The notes under the pieces are model-generated. The model saw only the letters and a list, made by a program, of their open reading frames with translations. It did no database searches and was not told the DNA's origin. From the NCBI GenBank assembly GCA_016303235.1, contig JAEDMB010000012.1, positions 1 through 22,308 of the forward strand: 22,308 nt of DNA, read 5' to 3'. This document shows positions 15,724 through 22,304 of the stretch, piece by piece (position 1 is the stretch's first letter; each line of letters starts with the position of its first letter). Source of the DNA: Oscillospiraceae bacterium. GTDB taxonomy: Bacteria > Bacillota > Clostridia > Oscillospirales > Ruminococcaceae. The position numbers and the translations under genes were made by a program.

Positions 15724-16319
15724 CATATGTCAGAGAGGTCATATTCCTCCTCAGTATTTGACAGTGCAAGTGCGATAACCTTGCCGTAGAATCCGGCAGG
15801 GTTAAGCATAATTTTTTCGCCAATCAGCTTAGCCTGTGAATAATCCGGAGCATAAAGCTTTATATCCATTAAATCGTTAAGAATATCAAGACAGCGTATG
15901 CGGGTATAATATCCGCCTGTCTTGATTTTTATATACTCAATAATAATTTCCTGTTCTTTTTTGAGTCTGGCGAAATATTTCAGTGCAGAGAGAATAATTT
16001 TATCCCTGTATGATTTAGGGACATAGCGTTTAAGCTCCGTGGCACACAGAGTTCCTTTTTCGTCATTTATATAACAGTCTTTCAGATTATCATTTTTTAC
16101 AATTTTAATAAGATTATTGCGGAGCATATAGTCAATGGATTCCTGATAGAAGAAATAGCTTATTATTTCATTTCCGACAGTGATTTCATAAAGCTGTTCA
16201 ATTTCGACCGGTCTGTTGATTTTGTGGAGAAGATAGCATATAAGTATATTTGACATTCCGGTATCTTTAATTTCAGTATCAGCTATTTTTGACATTTTGA
16301 AAATATTCTCGTCATGCAT
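15723..16319 (-). CDS. DUF4364 family protein, possible winged-helix regulator
   Basis: The 198-residue soluble protein matches what I know of DUF4364, a clostridial family of unknown function with an N-terminal winged-helix-like part. Residues about 20-100 alternate helices with the 'ICYLLHKINRPVEIEQLYEI' stretch and end in a short hairpin around 'LIKIV...CYINDEKGTL', as in PadR/MarR-like DNA-binding folds. The C-terminal half (about 105-198) is probably a mixed alpha/beta domain. The start at 16319 has GGTGA six bases upstream. The gene follows aroC by 20 bases as the last gene of the aro operon. No ligand or target is evident. Regulation of the operon is an attractive idea but unproven, since in other clostridia as I recall the family is not restricted to aro loci. 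Confidence 0.78.
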   Translation of the reverse strand: MHDENIFKMSKIADTEIKDTGMSNILICYLLHKINRPVEIEQLYEITVGNEIISYFFYQESIDYMLRNNLIKIVKNDNLKDCYINDEKGTLCATELKRYVPKSYRDKIILSALKYFARLKKEQEIIIEYIKIKTGGYYTRIRCLDILNDLMDIKLYAPDYSQAKLIGEKIMLNPAGFYGKVIALALSNTEEEYDLSDI

Positions 16320-16339
16320 AACAGTTCACCGTGTATATA

Positions 16340-17431
16340 TCAGAAATTCGGATATTCAAGCATATGCGAAAGCAGTGCAATATTAACAGCGGATTCAACA
16401 CACGGAACGGCTCTCGGAACTATACAGGGGTCATGTCTGCCCTTTATTTCAAGAATTTCATTTGACATATCTTTCATGTTGATAGTTTCCTGTGGCTTTG
16501 CGATAGAGGGAGTAGGTTTTATTGCAACTCTTAAAGTTATTGGCATACCCGATGATATACCGCCGAGAATACCGCCGTGATTGTTTGTTTTAGTCAGAAC
16601 GTGACCTCTTTCGTCAACATAGAAATCATCATTGTTCTGACTGCCGACCATTTTTGCAGTTTCAAAGCCTGCACCAAATTCAAGACCTTTTACAGCCGGA
16701 ATACCGAATATAAGCTGTGCTATTGAATTTTCAAGACCGTCAAAAATAGGAGAGCCTATTCCTGCCGGAACATTAACGGATACACATTCAATAATGCCTC
16801 CGAGTGATTCACAGCCCATTCTTGCCTTCTGGATATCAGCTTTCATAAGGTTTCCTTTTTTGTCGTTTATTACAGGGAAATCCTTATAACGTACTTTCAG
16901 AATATCTTCACGTGTAACTTTTACATGGTCAAAAGCGGAATCCTTTATATTGTGTACAGAAAGGATATGACCTCCCGTATAAATTCCACGTCTTTCGAGA
17001 ATCTGACCGCATATTGCACCGGCAAAGCAAAGCGGAGCTGTAAGGCGTCCGGAAAAATGTCCTCCGCCTCTTACATCATTGAATCCCTTGTATCTCAAAG
17101 CACCTGTATAGTCTGCATGTCCGGGGCGTGCAAGCTTTGAAATATTGGAATAGTCTGCGGAATGTGTATCTGTATTCTGTATAAATGCACAAAGTGGAGT
17201 TCCTGTGGTTCTTTCGTGGAGCATTCCTGATATAATCTGTGGCATATCCTTTTCACTTCTTGAAGTGGTAGTGCCGTCCTTTTTCGGAGCTCTCCTTGCC
17301 ATAAATCTTGCAAGCTCCTCTGAATCAATATATTCTCCCGGCGGAAGATTATCTATAATTACACCGATAGCAGGGCCATGAGATTCCCCGAATATGGATA
17401 TGGATATGCGGTTATTCCAGATTGATGACAT
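16340..17431 (-). CDS. aroC: Chorismate synthase
   Basis: AroC eliminates phosphate from EPSP to give chorismate, the last common step to Phe, Tyr, Trp and folate. It uses reduced FMN that is not consumed. The 363-residue protein has the usual length and the three family signatures: 'GESHGPAIG' near residues 15-23, 'RPGHADYTGALRY' with 'DVRGGGHFSGR', and 'GGILGGISSGMPI'. ATG at 17431 is preceded by GGGAGG at eight bases. It lies inside the end of aroA, so the two genes overlap by 20 bases and are probably translationally coupled. An upstream in-frame ATG at 17500 would sit deep inside aroA and lacks family sequence. Confidence 0.97.
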   Translation of the reverse strand: MSSIWNNRISISIFGESHGPAIGVIIDNLPPGEYIDSEELARFMARRAPKKDGTTTSRSEKDMPQIISGMLHERTTGTPLCAFIQNTDTHSADYSNISKLARPGHADYTGALRYKGFNDVRGGGHFSGRLTAPLCFAGAICGQILERRGIYTGGHILSVHNIKDSAFDHVKVTREDILKVRYKDFPVINDKKGNLMKADIQKARMGCESLGGIIECVSVNVPAGIGSPIFDGLENSIAQLIFGIPAVKGLEFGAGFETAKMVGSQNNDDFYVDERGHVLTKTNNHGGILGGISSGMPITLRVAIKPTPSIAKPQETINMKDMSNEILEIKGRHDPCIVPRAVPCVESAVNIALLSHMLEYPNF

Positions 17432-18650
17432 TAAAATTTCCTCCCAGTTTTTTGAAATCCCCGAAGAAATCGGGATATGATTTAGATACTGCGTCAGCAC
17501 CTCTGATTATTACAGGGTTCTTTGAACGTGTTGATGCAACTGCACCGCACATAACAATTCTGTGGTCGCCGAAACTGTCAATTTCACCGCCTTTGAACTC
17601 CTCAACAGGTTCAATAATAAGACCGTCATCAAGAGCCGTAACCTTTCCTCCGATTGCATTAAGCACTGTTGATATTGCAAGAAGTCTGTCGCTTTCCTTT
17701 ATTTTAAGCCTTTTTGCGTTGAATATTTCTGACTTTTCAGAACCGAATGAACCTAGTACGGCAAGAATAGGAACAAGGTCGGGAATGTCTGAACAGTCCG
17801 CTTTAAAGTGTCCGAGTCTGCCGTTTTTTCCATTATAACACATTTCGTCAATGATTTCAAGAATTTTTTTGTCTCCCTGAACGCTGTTTTCAGCAAGATT
17901 TTCAAGTTTTATATTGTTTCCGATAGCGTTTGCGGTAAAGAAAAAAGCTCCCTGTGAATAATCTCCCTCAACCGTGCAGTCATGGGAAGTGTATTTCTGA
18001 TTGCCTTTTATAAAATATCCGTAATCTGTTTCAGATATATCTATTCCGAAAAGCTTAAGGCATGCAATTGTCATATCGGCATACGGCTTTGATTCAAGGC
18101 GTGATTTCATTATTATTTTTGAATCTCCGTCAAGAACCGGAAGTGCAAACATCAAGCCTGTTACAAACTGTGAGGAAACATCTCCCTCAAGGTAAAAATC
18201 GCCTGCCGAAAGCTTTCCCGAAAGATTAAACGGCATTGTATTATTATAATCGAAAGTTATACCCTTTCCGGAAAGTTCACGTATATATATATCAATGGGT
18301 CTCTGCGGTAATCTGCCCTCGCCGTGAAATTCCGATGATGTACCTAATGCACACGCTACCGGAATTATAAAACGCAGTGTTGAACCGCTTTCACAGCAGT
18401 TTATAACGGCATTTTCAGAGGAAGTTGAAATTCCCTGAACTGTTACCGTATCGCCATTTATTTCGAACTTTGCACCGAGAGCCGTCATAGCGGAAATTGT
18501 TGCATGAATATCCTTTGAAAAGCTTATTCCGCTGACAACGGATTTCCCGTCAGCAAGTCCCGCACATATAAGCATACGGTGAGAATAGCTTTTCGAGGAA
18601 GGGATTTTTACAGTTCCCTCTAATTTGGAAGGCTGAATTTTTATATCCAT
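17412..18650 (-). CDS. aroA: 3-phosphoshikimate 1-carboxyvinyltransferase (EPSP synthase)
   Basis: AroA transfers the enolpyruvyl group of PEP to shikimate-3-phosphate and is the target of glyphosate. The 412-residue protein shows the two-domain inside-out barrel motifs: 'KIPSSKSYSHR' (K20, R25), 'ESGSTLRF' at 87-94, 'EGRLPQRPID' at about 111-120, the catalytic D291 in 'DIPDLVPI', 'KESDRL' and 'DHRIVM'. The loop has SGST rather than the NAGT of Escherichia coli class I enzymes. This places it nearer the class II-like group, though glyphosate response cannot be judged by eye. ATG at 18650 is seven bases after the aroB stop and uses the GGGGGA in the aroB end as its ribosome binding site, eleven bases away. 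Confidence 0.96.
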   Translation of the reverse strand: MDIKIQPSKLEGTVKIPSSKSYSHRMLICAGLADGKSVVSGISFSKDIHATISAMTALGAKFEINGDTVTVQGISTSSENAVINCCESGSTLRFIIPVACALGTSSEFHGEGRLPQRPIDIYIRELSGKGITFDYNNTMPFNLSGKLSAGDFYLEGDVSSQFVTGLMFALPVLDGDSKIIMKSRLESKPYADMTIACLKLFGIDISETDYGYFIKGNQKYTSHDCTVEGDYSQGAFFFTANAIGNNIKLENLAENSVQGDKKILEIIDEMCYNGKNGRLGHFKADCSDIPDLVPILAVLGSFGSEKSEIFNAKRLKIKESDRLLAISTVLNAIGGKVTALDDGLIIEPVEEFKGGEIDSFGDHRIVMCGAVASTRSKNPVIIRGADAVSKSYPDFFGDFKKLGGNFNVINLE

Positions 18651-18657
18651 AGTTAAA

Positions 18658-19701
18658 TTATTCCCCCATAAGAGCGTTGAAATCTTCAACGGAAGTTTTG
18701 ATTATTTCAGCTTTTCCTATTTCACGGCATACGATATAGCTTATATTTCCGGAACTCCTTTTCTTGTCCTTTGAACAGAAAGGCAGAAGCTTTTCAGCAG
18801 ATACAGGAACACTTACAGGAAGCTTGTAATTTTCAAGGCACTTGATGAGCTTATTATATATTTCTTCCGGACAGAATTTCTTTGTAATCATAGCCATTCC
18901 GACTGCTACTCCGCAACCATGGGTATAAGTGCTGTAATTATAGTATCCCTCAACGGCATGACCGAGAGTATGACCGAAATTCAAAATCATTCTTTCGCCT
19001 GTATCAAATTCATCATGCTCAACGACATCTCTTTTTATATCAATGCATGTATAAACCATATCGTCCATAATTTCATCAATATTTTCAAGATTATGACCTG
19101 CAATTGATTCAAAGAGATTTTTGTCACGAATCATTCCGTATTTTATAGCCTCTGCCATACCGTCGGAAAGAAATTCGGGAGTAAGTGTTTTAAGGGTGTT
19201 GCTGTCGCATATAACGAGTTCAGGCTGTTTGAATGCTCCTACAAGATTTTTACCGCCTTTTAAGTCAATTGCAGTTTTTCCGCCTACTGAGGAATCAATC
19301 TGTGCAAGGAGCGTTGTCGGAATCTGTATGAAATCAATGCCCCTCAGGAATGTTGCAGACGCAAAGCCGGTAATATCTCCGACAACTCCGCCTCCGAGTG
19401 CAACAAGTATATCTGAACGGGTTATATTCTTTTCGCAGAGAAAATCATATATTTTATTGAGTGTATCTGAATTTTTGGATTTTTCACCGTTAGGAAACTC
19501 AAATATATCAACTTTAAATCCGTTTTCCTCCATGGATTTTTTAACGGTATCGCCGTAAAGACTGTTGACTTTATCATCAGTGATTATAACGGCGGTTCGT
19601 GATTTAACAGTGTCTGCAATATATTTTCCGCAGTTTTCAAGCATACCTCTTTCAATAATTACGTCATAAGGGGAGCTTGTATTTATCCTGATTTTTTTCA
19701 T
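18658..19701 (-). CDS. aroB: 3-dehydroquinate synthase
   Basis: AroB turns DAHP into 3-dehydroquinate, the second shikimate-pathway step, with NAD+ and a divalent metal. The 347-residue protein has the NAD-binding 'GGGVVGDITGF', the hallmark 'IPTTLLAQIDSSVGGKTAID', and the metal ligands expected in 'EAIKYGMI' and 'NFGHTLGHAVE'. ATG at 19701 is preceded by GAGGTGA at eight bases. The frame stays open 51 bases further upstream, but that stretch crosses the leader hairpin. It is the first gene of aroB-aroA-aroC-DUF4364. The pathway's aroD, aroE, aroK and DAHP synthase genes are not in this window. Confidence 0.97.
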   Translation of the reverse strand: MKKIRINTSSPYDVIIERGMLENCGKYIADTVKSRTAVIITDDKVNSLYGDTVKKSMEENGFKVDIFEFPNGEKSKNSDTLNKIYDFLCEKNITRSDILVALGGGVVGDITGFASATFLRGIDFIQIPTTLLAQIDSSVGGKTAIDLKGGKNLVGAFKQPELVICDSNTLKTLTPEFLSDGMAEAIKYGMIRDKNLFESIAGHNLENIDEIMDDMVYTCIDIKRDVVEHDEFDTGERMILNFGHTLGHAVEGYYNYSTYTHGCGVAVGMAMITKKFCPEEIYNKLIKCLENYKLPVSVPVSAEKLLPFCSKDKKRSSGNISYIVCREIGKAEIIKTSVEDFNALMGE

Positions 19702-19727
19702 TTTAAAAATCACCTCTTGAAATAATA

Positions 19728-19760
19728 CCAAAAACCGCTGTCCGAAAGCCAACAGCGGTT
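19728..19760 (-). promoter_or_regulatory. Terminator-like leader hairpin upstream of aroB (possible attenuator)
   Basis: On the minus strand AACCGCTGT (19760-19752) pairs perfectly with ACAGCGGTT (19741-19733), giving a 9-bp stem and a ten-base loop that ends in TTTTTGG. The hairpin begins about 8-10 bases after the predicted transcription start and lies about 30 bases before aroB. A GC-rich stem plus T-run in a leader is the form of an intrinsic terminator. The T-run is short, so a partial terminator or a 5' stabilising hairpin are both possible. No T-box or other complex leader fits in the roughly 68-base space. Confidence 0.6.
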
Positions 19761-19774
19761 ATGCTTACATAAAA

Positions 19775-19803
19775 AATATACCATACAAGCGGAATTTTGT
19801 CAA
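19775..19803 (-). promoter_or_regulatory. Promoter of the aroB-aroA-aroC-DUF4364 operon
   Basis: On the minus strand there is a perfect TTGACA at 19798-19803, a 17-base spacer and TATATT at 19775-19780. A TG pair immediately upstream makes it an extended -10. The predicted start is around 19768-19770. It is divergent from the rpsF promoter, whose -35 lies 53 bases away. Confidence 0.85.
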
Positions 19804-19856
19804 GAATAAGATTATGGGAGATATAAATTTTATTTTTTAAAAATATTGGAAATCCC

Positions 19857-19885
19857 TTGACAAATCCTATGAAATAGTGTATAGT
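19857..19885 (+). promoter_or_regulatory. Promoter of the rpsF-ssb-rpsR operon
   Basis: A perfect TTGACA at 19857-19862, a 17-base spacer and TATAGT at 19880-19885 form a strong sigma-A promoter. The predicted start is near 19892, just before the structured rpsF leader. Confidence 0.88.
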
Positions 19886-19894
19886 ATTAAAGTA

Positions 19895-19937
19895 TCCTTG
19901 TCCGTTGTGAGTGGCGGACATATTCCGGAAGGAGGTG
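19895..19937 (+). promoter_or_regulatory. Candidate S6:S18 autoregulatory leader of rpsF
   Basis: TGTCCG (19899-19904) and CGGACA (19915-19920) form a 6-bp hairpin with a ten-base loop. Outside it, TCCTT (19895-19899) can pair with AAGGA (19929-19933), which is the core of the rpsF Shine-Dalgarno sequence. Between the two helices lies an asymmetric loop carrying CCG at 19925-19927. This layout recalls the published S6:S18-binding mRNA motif with its CCG box, in which the S6-S18 complex represses its own operon. The match is by eye. The two helices share base 19899, so the exact pairing is uncertain. Confidence 0.5.
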
Positions 19938-19943
19938 TTTTTA

Positions 19944-20237
19944 ATGGCTAAGGTATCTGCTAAATATGAAGCTATGGTTGTTTACAGTCTCGCTAATGGT
20001 GAAGAAGCTGTTAAGGAACTTACTGAAAAATTCAAGGGCGTTATCGAAAGACATGCTGAAGCCGTTGAAGTCAATGAGGAGTGGGGCAAGCGTAAGCTCG
20101 CATACCCTATCAATGACGAAACTGAAGGCTATTATGTAATTTACAGCTTTACTTCAAAACCGGATTTCCCGGCAGAGCTTTCAAGACGTCTTAACATCAG
20201 TGACGGCGTACTTCGTTCTCTCATAACAGTTCTTTAA
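19944..20237 (+). CDS. rpsF: 30S ribosomal protein S6
   Basis: S6 binds S18 and the central domain of 16S rRNA on the platform of the small subunit. The 97-residue protein has the normal length and fold signals: an opening 'YEAMVVYSL' strand, 'RKLAYPINDETEGYYVIYSF' in the centre, and a closing 'LNISDGVLRSLI' segment. The start is ATG at 19944, six bases after AAGGAGGTG. A GTG at 19911 in the same frame lies inside the leader hairpin and is not used. It is first in rpsF-ssb-rpsR, a gene order conserved across Firmicutes. Confidence 0.97.
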   Translation: MAKVSAKYEAMVVYSLANGEEAVKELTEKFKGVIERHAEAVEVNEEWGKRKLAYPINDETEGYYVIYSFTSKPDFPAELSRRLNISDGVLRSLITVL

Positions 20238-20264
20238 TTTCCTAATGTCAGAGAGGTTGTTAAA

Positions 20265-20774
20265 ATGATTAATAAGGTTATTTTAATGGGCAGACTTACT
20301 GCTGACCCTAATTTCAGTCAGACACAGAGCGGTACTGCTTACTGCCGTTTTACAGTAGCTGTTGACAGAAAATTTGCCGATAAAACTACTGGTGAAAGAC
20401 AGGCTGATTTTATAAACGTAGTTGCCTGGAGACAGACCGCTGAATTTGTTTCAAAATATTTCTCAAAGGGAAAAATGATTATCGTTGAAGGCAGTCTCAG
20501 AAATGATAATTATACTGATAATAATGGTGTAAAGCATTATTCATATGATGTTGTTGCTGATAATGTTTCCTTTGGCGAAACAAAAACCGCATCTATGGCT
20601 AATGGCGGTTCATCGTATACTGCTCCTTCAAACGGTGGCGGTAACTATTCGGCTCCGCAGAATAATGCACCTGTTCAGAATAACAATTCTGCTCCCGCAG
20701 GCAATAACAGTATGTCAGCAGGCAATCTCAACGATTTTGAAGAAGTACTCGGCGAAAATGATTTGCCGTTCTGA
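20265..20774 (+). CDS. ssb: Single-stranded DNA-binding protein
   Basis: SSB coats single-stranded DNA as a tetramer in replication, recombination and repair. The 169-residue protein has an OB fold (about 1-106) starting 'MINKVILMGRLTADP'. A flexible linker rich in N, G, S, A and Q follows (about 113-155). The acidic tail ends 'GENDLPF', the conserved tip that docks partner proteins. GAGAGG lies eight bases before the ATG and the gene is 27 bases after rpsF. Placement between rpsF and rpsR is the classical Firmicute arrangement. Confidence 0.97.
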   Translation: MINKVILMGRLTADPNFSQTQSGTAYCRFTVAVDRKFADKTTGERQADFINVVAWRQTAEFVSKYFSKGKMIIVEGSLRNDNYTDNNGVKHYSYDVVADNVSFGETKTASMANGGSSYTAPSNGGGNYSAPQNNAPVQNNNSAPAGNNSMSAGNLNDFEEVLGENDLPF

Positions 20775-20819
20775 GAGAAACTATCAGGCTTTATATTTTT
20801 AGAAAAGGAGATGTAAGTC

Positions 20820-21062
20820 ATGGAAAAGGAGAGAAATCCCCGTGCAGCTAAGAGACCCCGCAAGAAGGTTTGCATGTTCTGTGCTGACAGAGTAGAGAAG
20901 ATTGATTACAAAGACCTCGCTAAGCTCAGAAAGTGCATGACTGACAGAGCTAAGATTCTGCCAAGACGTGTTACAGGTACATGTGCATATCATCAGCGTG
21001 AACTTACTGCTGCTATCAAGAGAGCAAGATATATCGCATTGCTTCCTTATGTAAGCGACTAA
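20820..21062 (+). CDS. rpsR: 30S ribosomal protein S18 (zinc-binding, four-cysteine form)
   Basis: S18 pairs with S6 on the small subunit platform. The 80-residue protein has the family core 'IDYKDLAKLRKCMTDRAKILPRRVTGTCAYHQREL'-type block, seen here as 'IDYKDLAKL', 'ILPRRVTGTCAYHQ' and 'AIKRARYIALLPY'. It carries four cysteines (C18, C21, C39, C55), consistent with the zinc-binding 'C+' paralog known among ribosomal proteins. The cell may hold a cysteine-free copy elsewhere, but only this gene is visible. AAAAGGAG at about 20803-20810 precedes the ATG. It is the last gene before a strong terminator. Confidence 0.97.
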   Translation: MEKERNPRAAKRPRKKVCMFCADRVEKIDYKDLAKLRKCMTDRAKILPRRVTGTCAYHQRELTAAIKRARYIALLPYVSD

Positions 21063-21078
21063 TATATTAAACCCATAA

Positions 21079-21112
21079 AAAAGGGAGGCTTTGACCTCCC
21101 TTTTGTTGTTTT
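21079..21112 (+). terminator. Terminator of the rpsF-ssb-rpsR operon
   Basis: AAAAGGGAGG at 21079-21088 pairs with CCTCCCTTTT at 21095-21104 around a six-base loop, followed by the T-rich GTTGTTTT. It begins 16 bases after the rpsR stop codon. Confidence 0.93.
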
Positions 21113-21115
21113 GTA

Positions 21116-21153
21116 AACCGCATTTTTACGGCATCATATTAAAAAATGCGGTT
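21116..21153 (-). terminator. Hairpin downstream of the DUF378 gene, possible terminator
   Basis: AACCGCATTTTT at 21116-21127 pairs perfectly with AAAAATGCGGTT at 21142-21153. On the minus strand it begins 13 bases after the DUF378 stop and is followed by only a short T-run, so termination may be weak or aided by the neighbouring rpsR terminator. Confidence 0.65.
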
Positions 21154-21166
21154 ATCTTAAATAAAA

Positions 21167-21382
21167 TCAGTCTGTCATCGAAATTGATGTGTGACGCTGT
21201 TCCCTGAACAGAAATGATATACACCATACCGCTGAAATCGCTACAAGTATATAAACGGTTCTGCTGAGAACAGTTCCTGCACCGCCGAAAAGCCATGCCA
21301 CAAGGTCAAATCCGAAAATTCCGACTAATCCCCAGTTTAATCCGCCTATGATAAGCAGAATTAAAGCGAGTCTGTCCCACAT
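21167..21382 (-). CDS. DUF378 family small membrane protein
   Basis: The 71-residue protein matches DUF378, a widespread family of unknown function. It has two hydrophobic segments, about 4-36 with the hallmark 'GGLNWGLVGIFGFDLV' and about 38-58, and a short polar C-terminal tail. I chose ATG at 21382 because AGAGGTG stands seven bases before it and family members begin close to 'WDRLALILL'. An upstream in-frame ATG at 21418 would add 12 basic residues, and AAGGA there is too close for good initiation. It is a monocistronic gene divergent from the NERD-domain gene. Confidence 0.85.
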   Translation of the reverse strand: MWDRLALILLIIGGLNWGLVGIFGFDLVAWLFGGAGTVLSRTVYILVAISAVWCISFLFREQRHTSISMTD

Positions 21383-21499
21383 GGAGAAACACCTCTTTTT
21401 CAGTGGCTTTGCTGACATTCTTTCCTTGTGCGGAAACGATGTCCTGAAAGTATTATTGACAGACTTTAAAAATATATTCCGGAGGAAGTGAGAAAATTT

Positions 21500-22096
21500 A
21501 TGGAAAAATTCCTGATATTTTTAAGTATGATAATATTGCTTTTGCTCGTTCTTTTCTTTGCCGACTATTTCAGCGACAATAAGAAAAAGGGGAGAAATGC
21601 TGAACGAAAAACTTATGAATGTCTTAAAAAAACTGCACAAAAAAAGAAATACAAAATTATGAATAATGTATATCTTCCGCTTTATGACAAGACTTCCGAA
21701 ATTGACCACATACTTATAGGGAATTTCGGAGTGTGTGCTGTCGAAACAAAGGGAATTTCCGGAACGGTCAGCGGAAAGGGTGAACAGCTTACGCATAAAA
21801 TAGGCAAAAAAACGTATAAATTTTACAATCCTCAGTATCAGAATAAAACTCATGTGAAAAATCTTGAATATCATCTCCGCAAGGGAAAATTCAATAATGT
21901 TCCGGTTTATTCGATAGTTGTGTTTACTGCTGATGACGTAGAGCTTAAATCGCCTGTTGGAATATATCTGAAAGACCTTGAAAAGGAAATAAAAAAGTTT
22001 CCTGCGTCTAAATGCGATACGGAAAAAATCTATAATTATATAGATTCGATAAGAATAAAAAATCCTTTAAAAAAATTTATGCACAGATTCAGATGA
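21500..22096 (+). CDS. Membrane-anchored NERD-domain protein
   Basis: The 198-residue protein has one N-terminal membrane helix (about 5-23), so the rest is expected in the cytoplasm. A NERD (nuclease-related) domain follows at about 28-140, and a basic C-terminal tail closes the protein. The PD-(D/E)xK-like residues are all present: E35 in 'GRNAE', D69 in 'EIDHILIG', E82 and K84 in 'VETKG', plus Q112 in 'NPQYQN'. A nuclease activity is therefore possible, though few NERD proteins have been tested. I chose ATG at 21500. Its GGAGG at 21481-21485 is rather far (14 bases), while a GTG at 21488 is too close to the same site, so the start is uncertain by four codons. It stands alone with a terminator behind it. 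Confidence 0.85.
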   Translation: MEKFLIFLSMIILLLLVLFFADYFSDNKKKGRNAERKTYECLKKTAQKKKYKIMNNVYLPLYDKTSEIDHILIGNFGVCAVETKGISGTVSGKGEQLTHKIGKKTYKFYNPQYQNKTHVKNLEYHLRKGKFNNVPVYSIVVFTADDVELKSPVGIYLKDLEKEIKKFPASKCDTEKIYNYIDSIRIKNPLKKFMHRFR

Positions 22097-22112
22097 TTTT
22101 ATACATAAAGAA

Positions 22113-22142
22113 AAAATCCATAGGTAAAAACCTATGGATTTT
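22113..22142. terminator. Symmetrical terminator between the NERD gene and the tRNA pair
   Basis: AAAATCCATAGG at 22113-22124 pairs perfectly with CCTATGGATTTT at 22131-22142 around a six-base A-rich loop. The stem ends in A and T runs on both sides, so it can terminate the NERD gene (plus) and the tRNA-Gly/tRNA-Cys transcript (minus). Confidence 0.9.
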
Positions 22143-22155
22143 AACTCTCTTATAG

Positions 22156-22226
22156 AGGCGCCACCCAGATTTGAACTGGGGATCAGGGTGTTGCAGACCC
22201 ACGCCTTACCACTTGGCTATAGCGCC
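22156..22226 (-). tRNA. tRNA-Cys (anticodon GCA)
   Basis: Read on the minus strand, the acceptor strands GGCGCTA and TGGCGCC pair with one G-U wobble, followed by discriminator U as usual for Cys. The anticodon loop CTGCAAC carries GCA at 22194-22192. The T arm CCCAG-TTCAAAT-CTGGG is complete and the D arm has the AAGTGGTAA loop. The first pair of the anticodon stem reads as U-U, a small irregularity. CCA is not encoded. It lies two bases downstream of tRNA-Gly in the same transcript. Confidence 0.97.
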
Positions 22227-22228
22227 AT

Positions 22229-22304
22229 TGGAGCGGATTACGAGGCTCGAACTCGCTACCTCCACCTTGGCAAGGTGGCGCTCTACCAGATGAGCTAAAT
22301 CCGC
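22229..22304 (-). tRNA. tRNA-Gly (anticodon GCC)
   Basis: On the minus strand the acceptor GCGGATT pairs with AATCCGC, then discriminator U and an encoded CCA (22231-22229). The anticodon arm CACCT-TGCCAAG-type loop carries GCC at 22271-22269, reading GGU and GGC. The T arm GCGAG-TTCGAGC-CTCGT has one G-U pair. Four bases remain before the window edge, so its promoter and any earlier tRNA lie outside. Confidence 0.97.

Noticed and set aside
19703..19921. A 72-codon open frame on the minus strand upstream of aroB, considered as a leader peptide or small gene
   Set aside because: It spans both divergent promoters and the aro transcription start, so most of it would not be transcribed. It also has no ribosome binding site or recognisable protein character.
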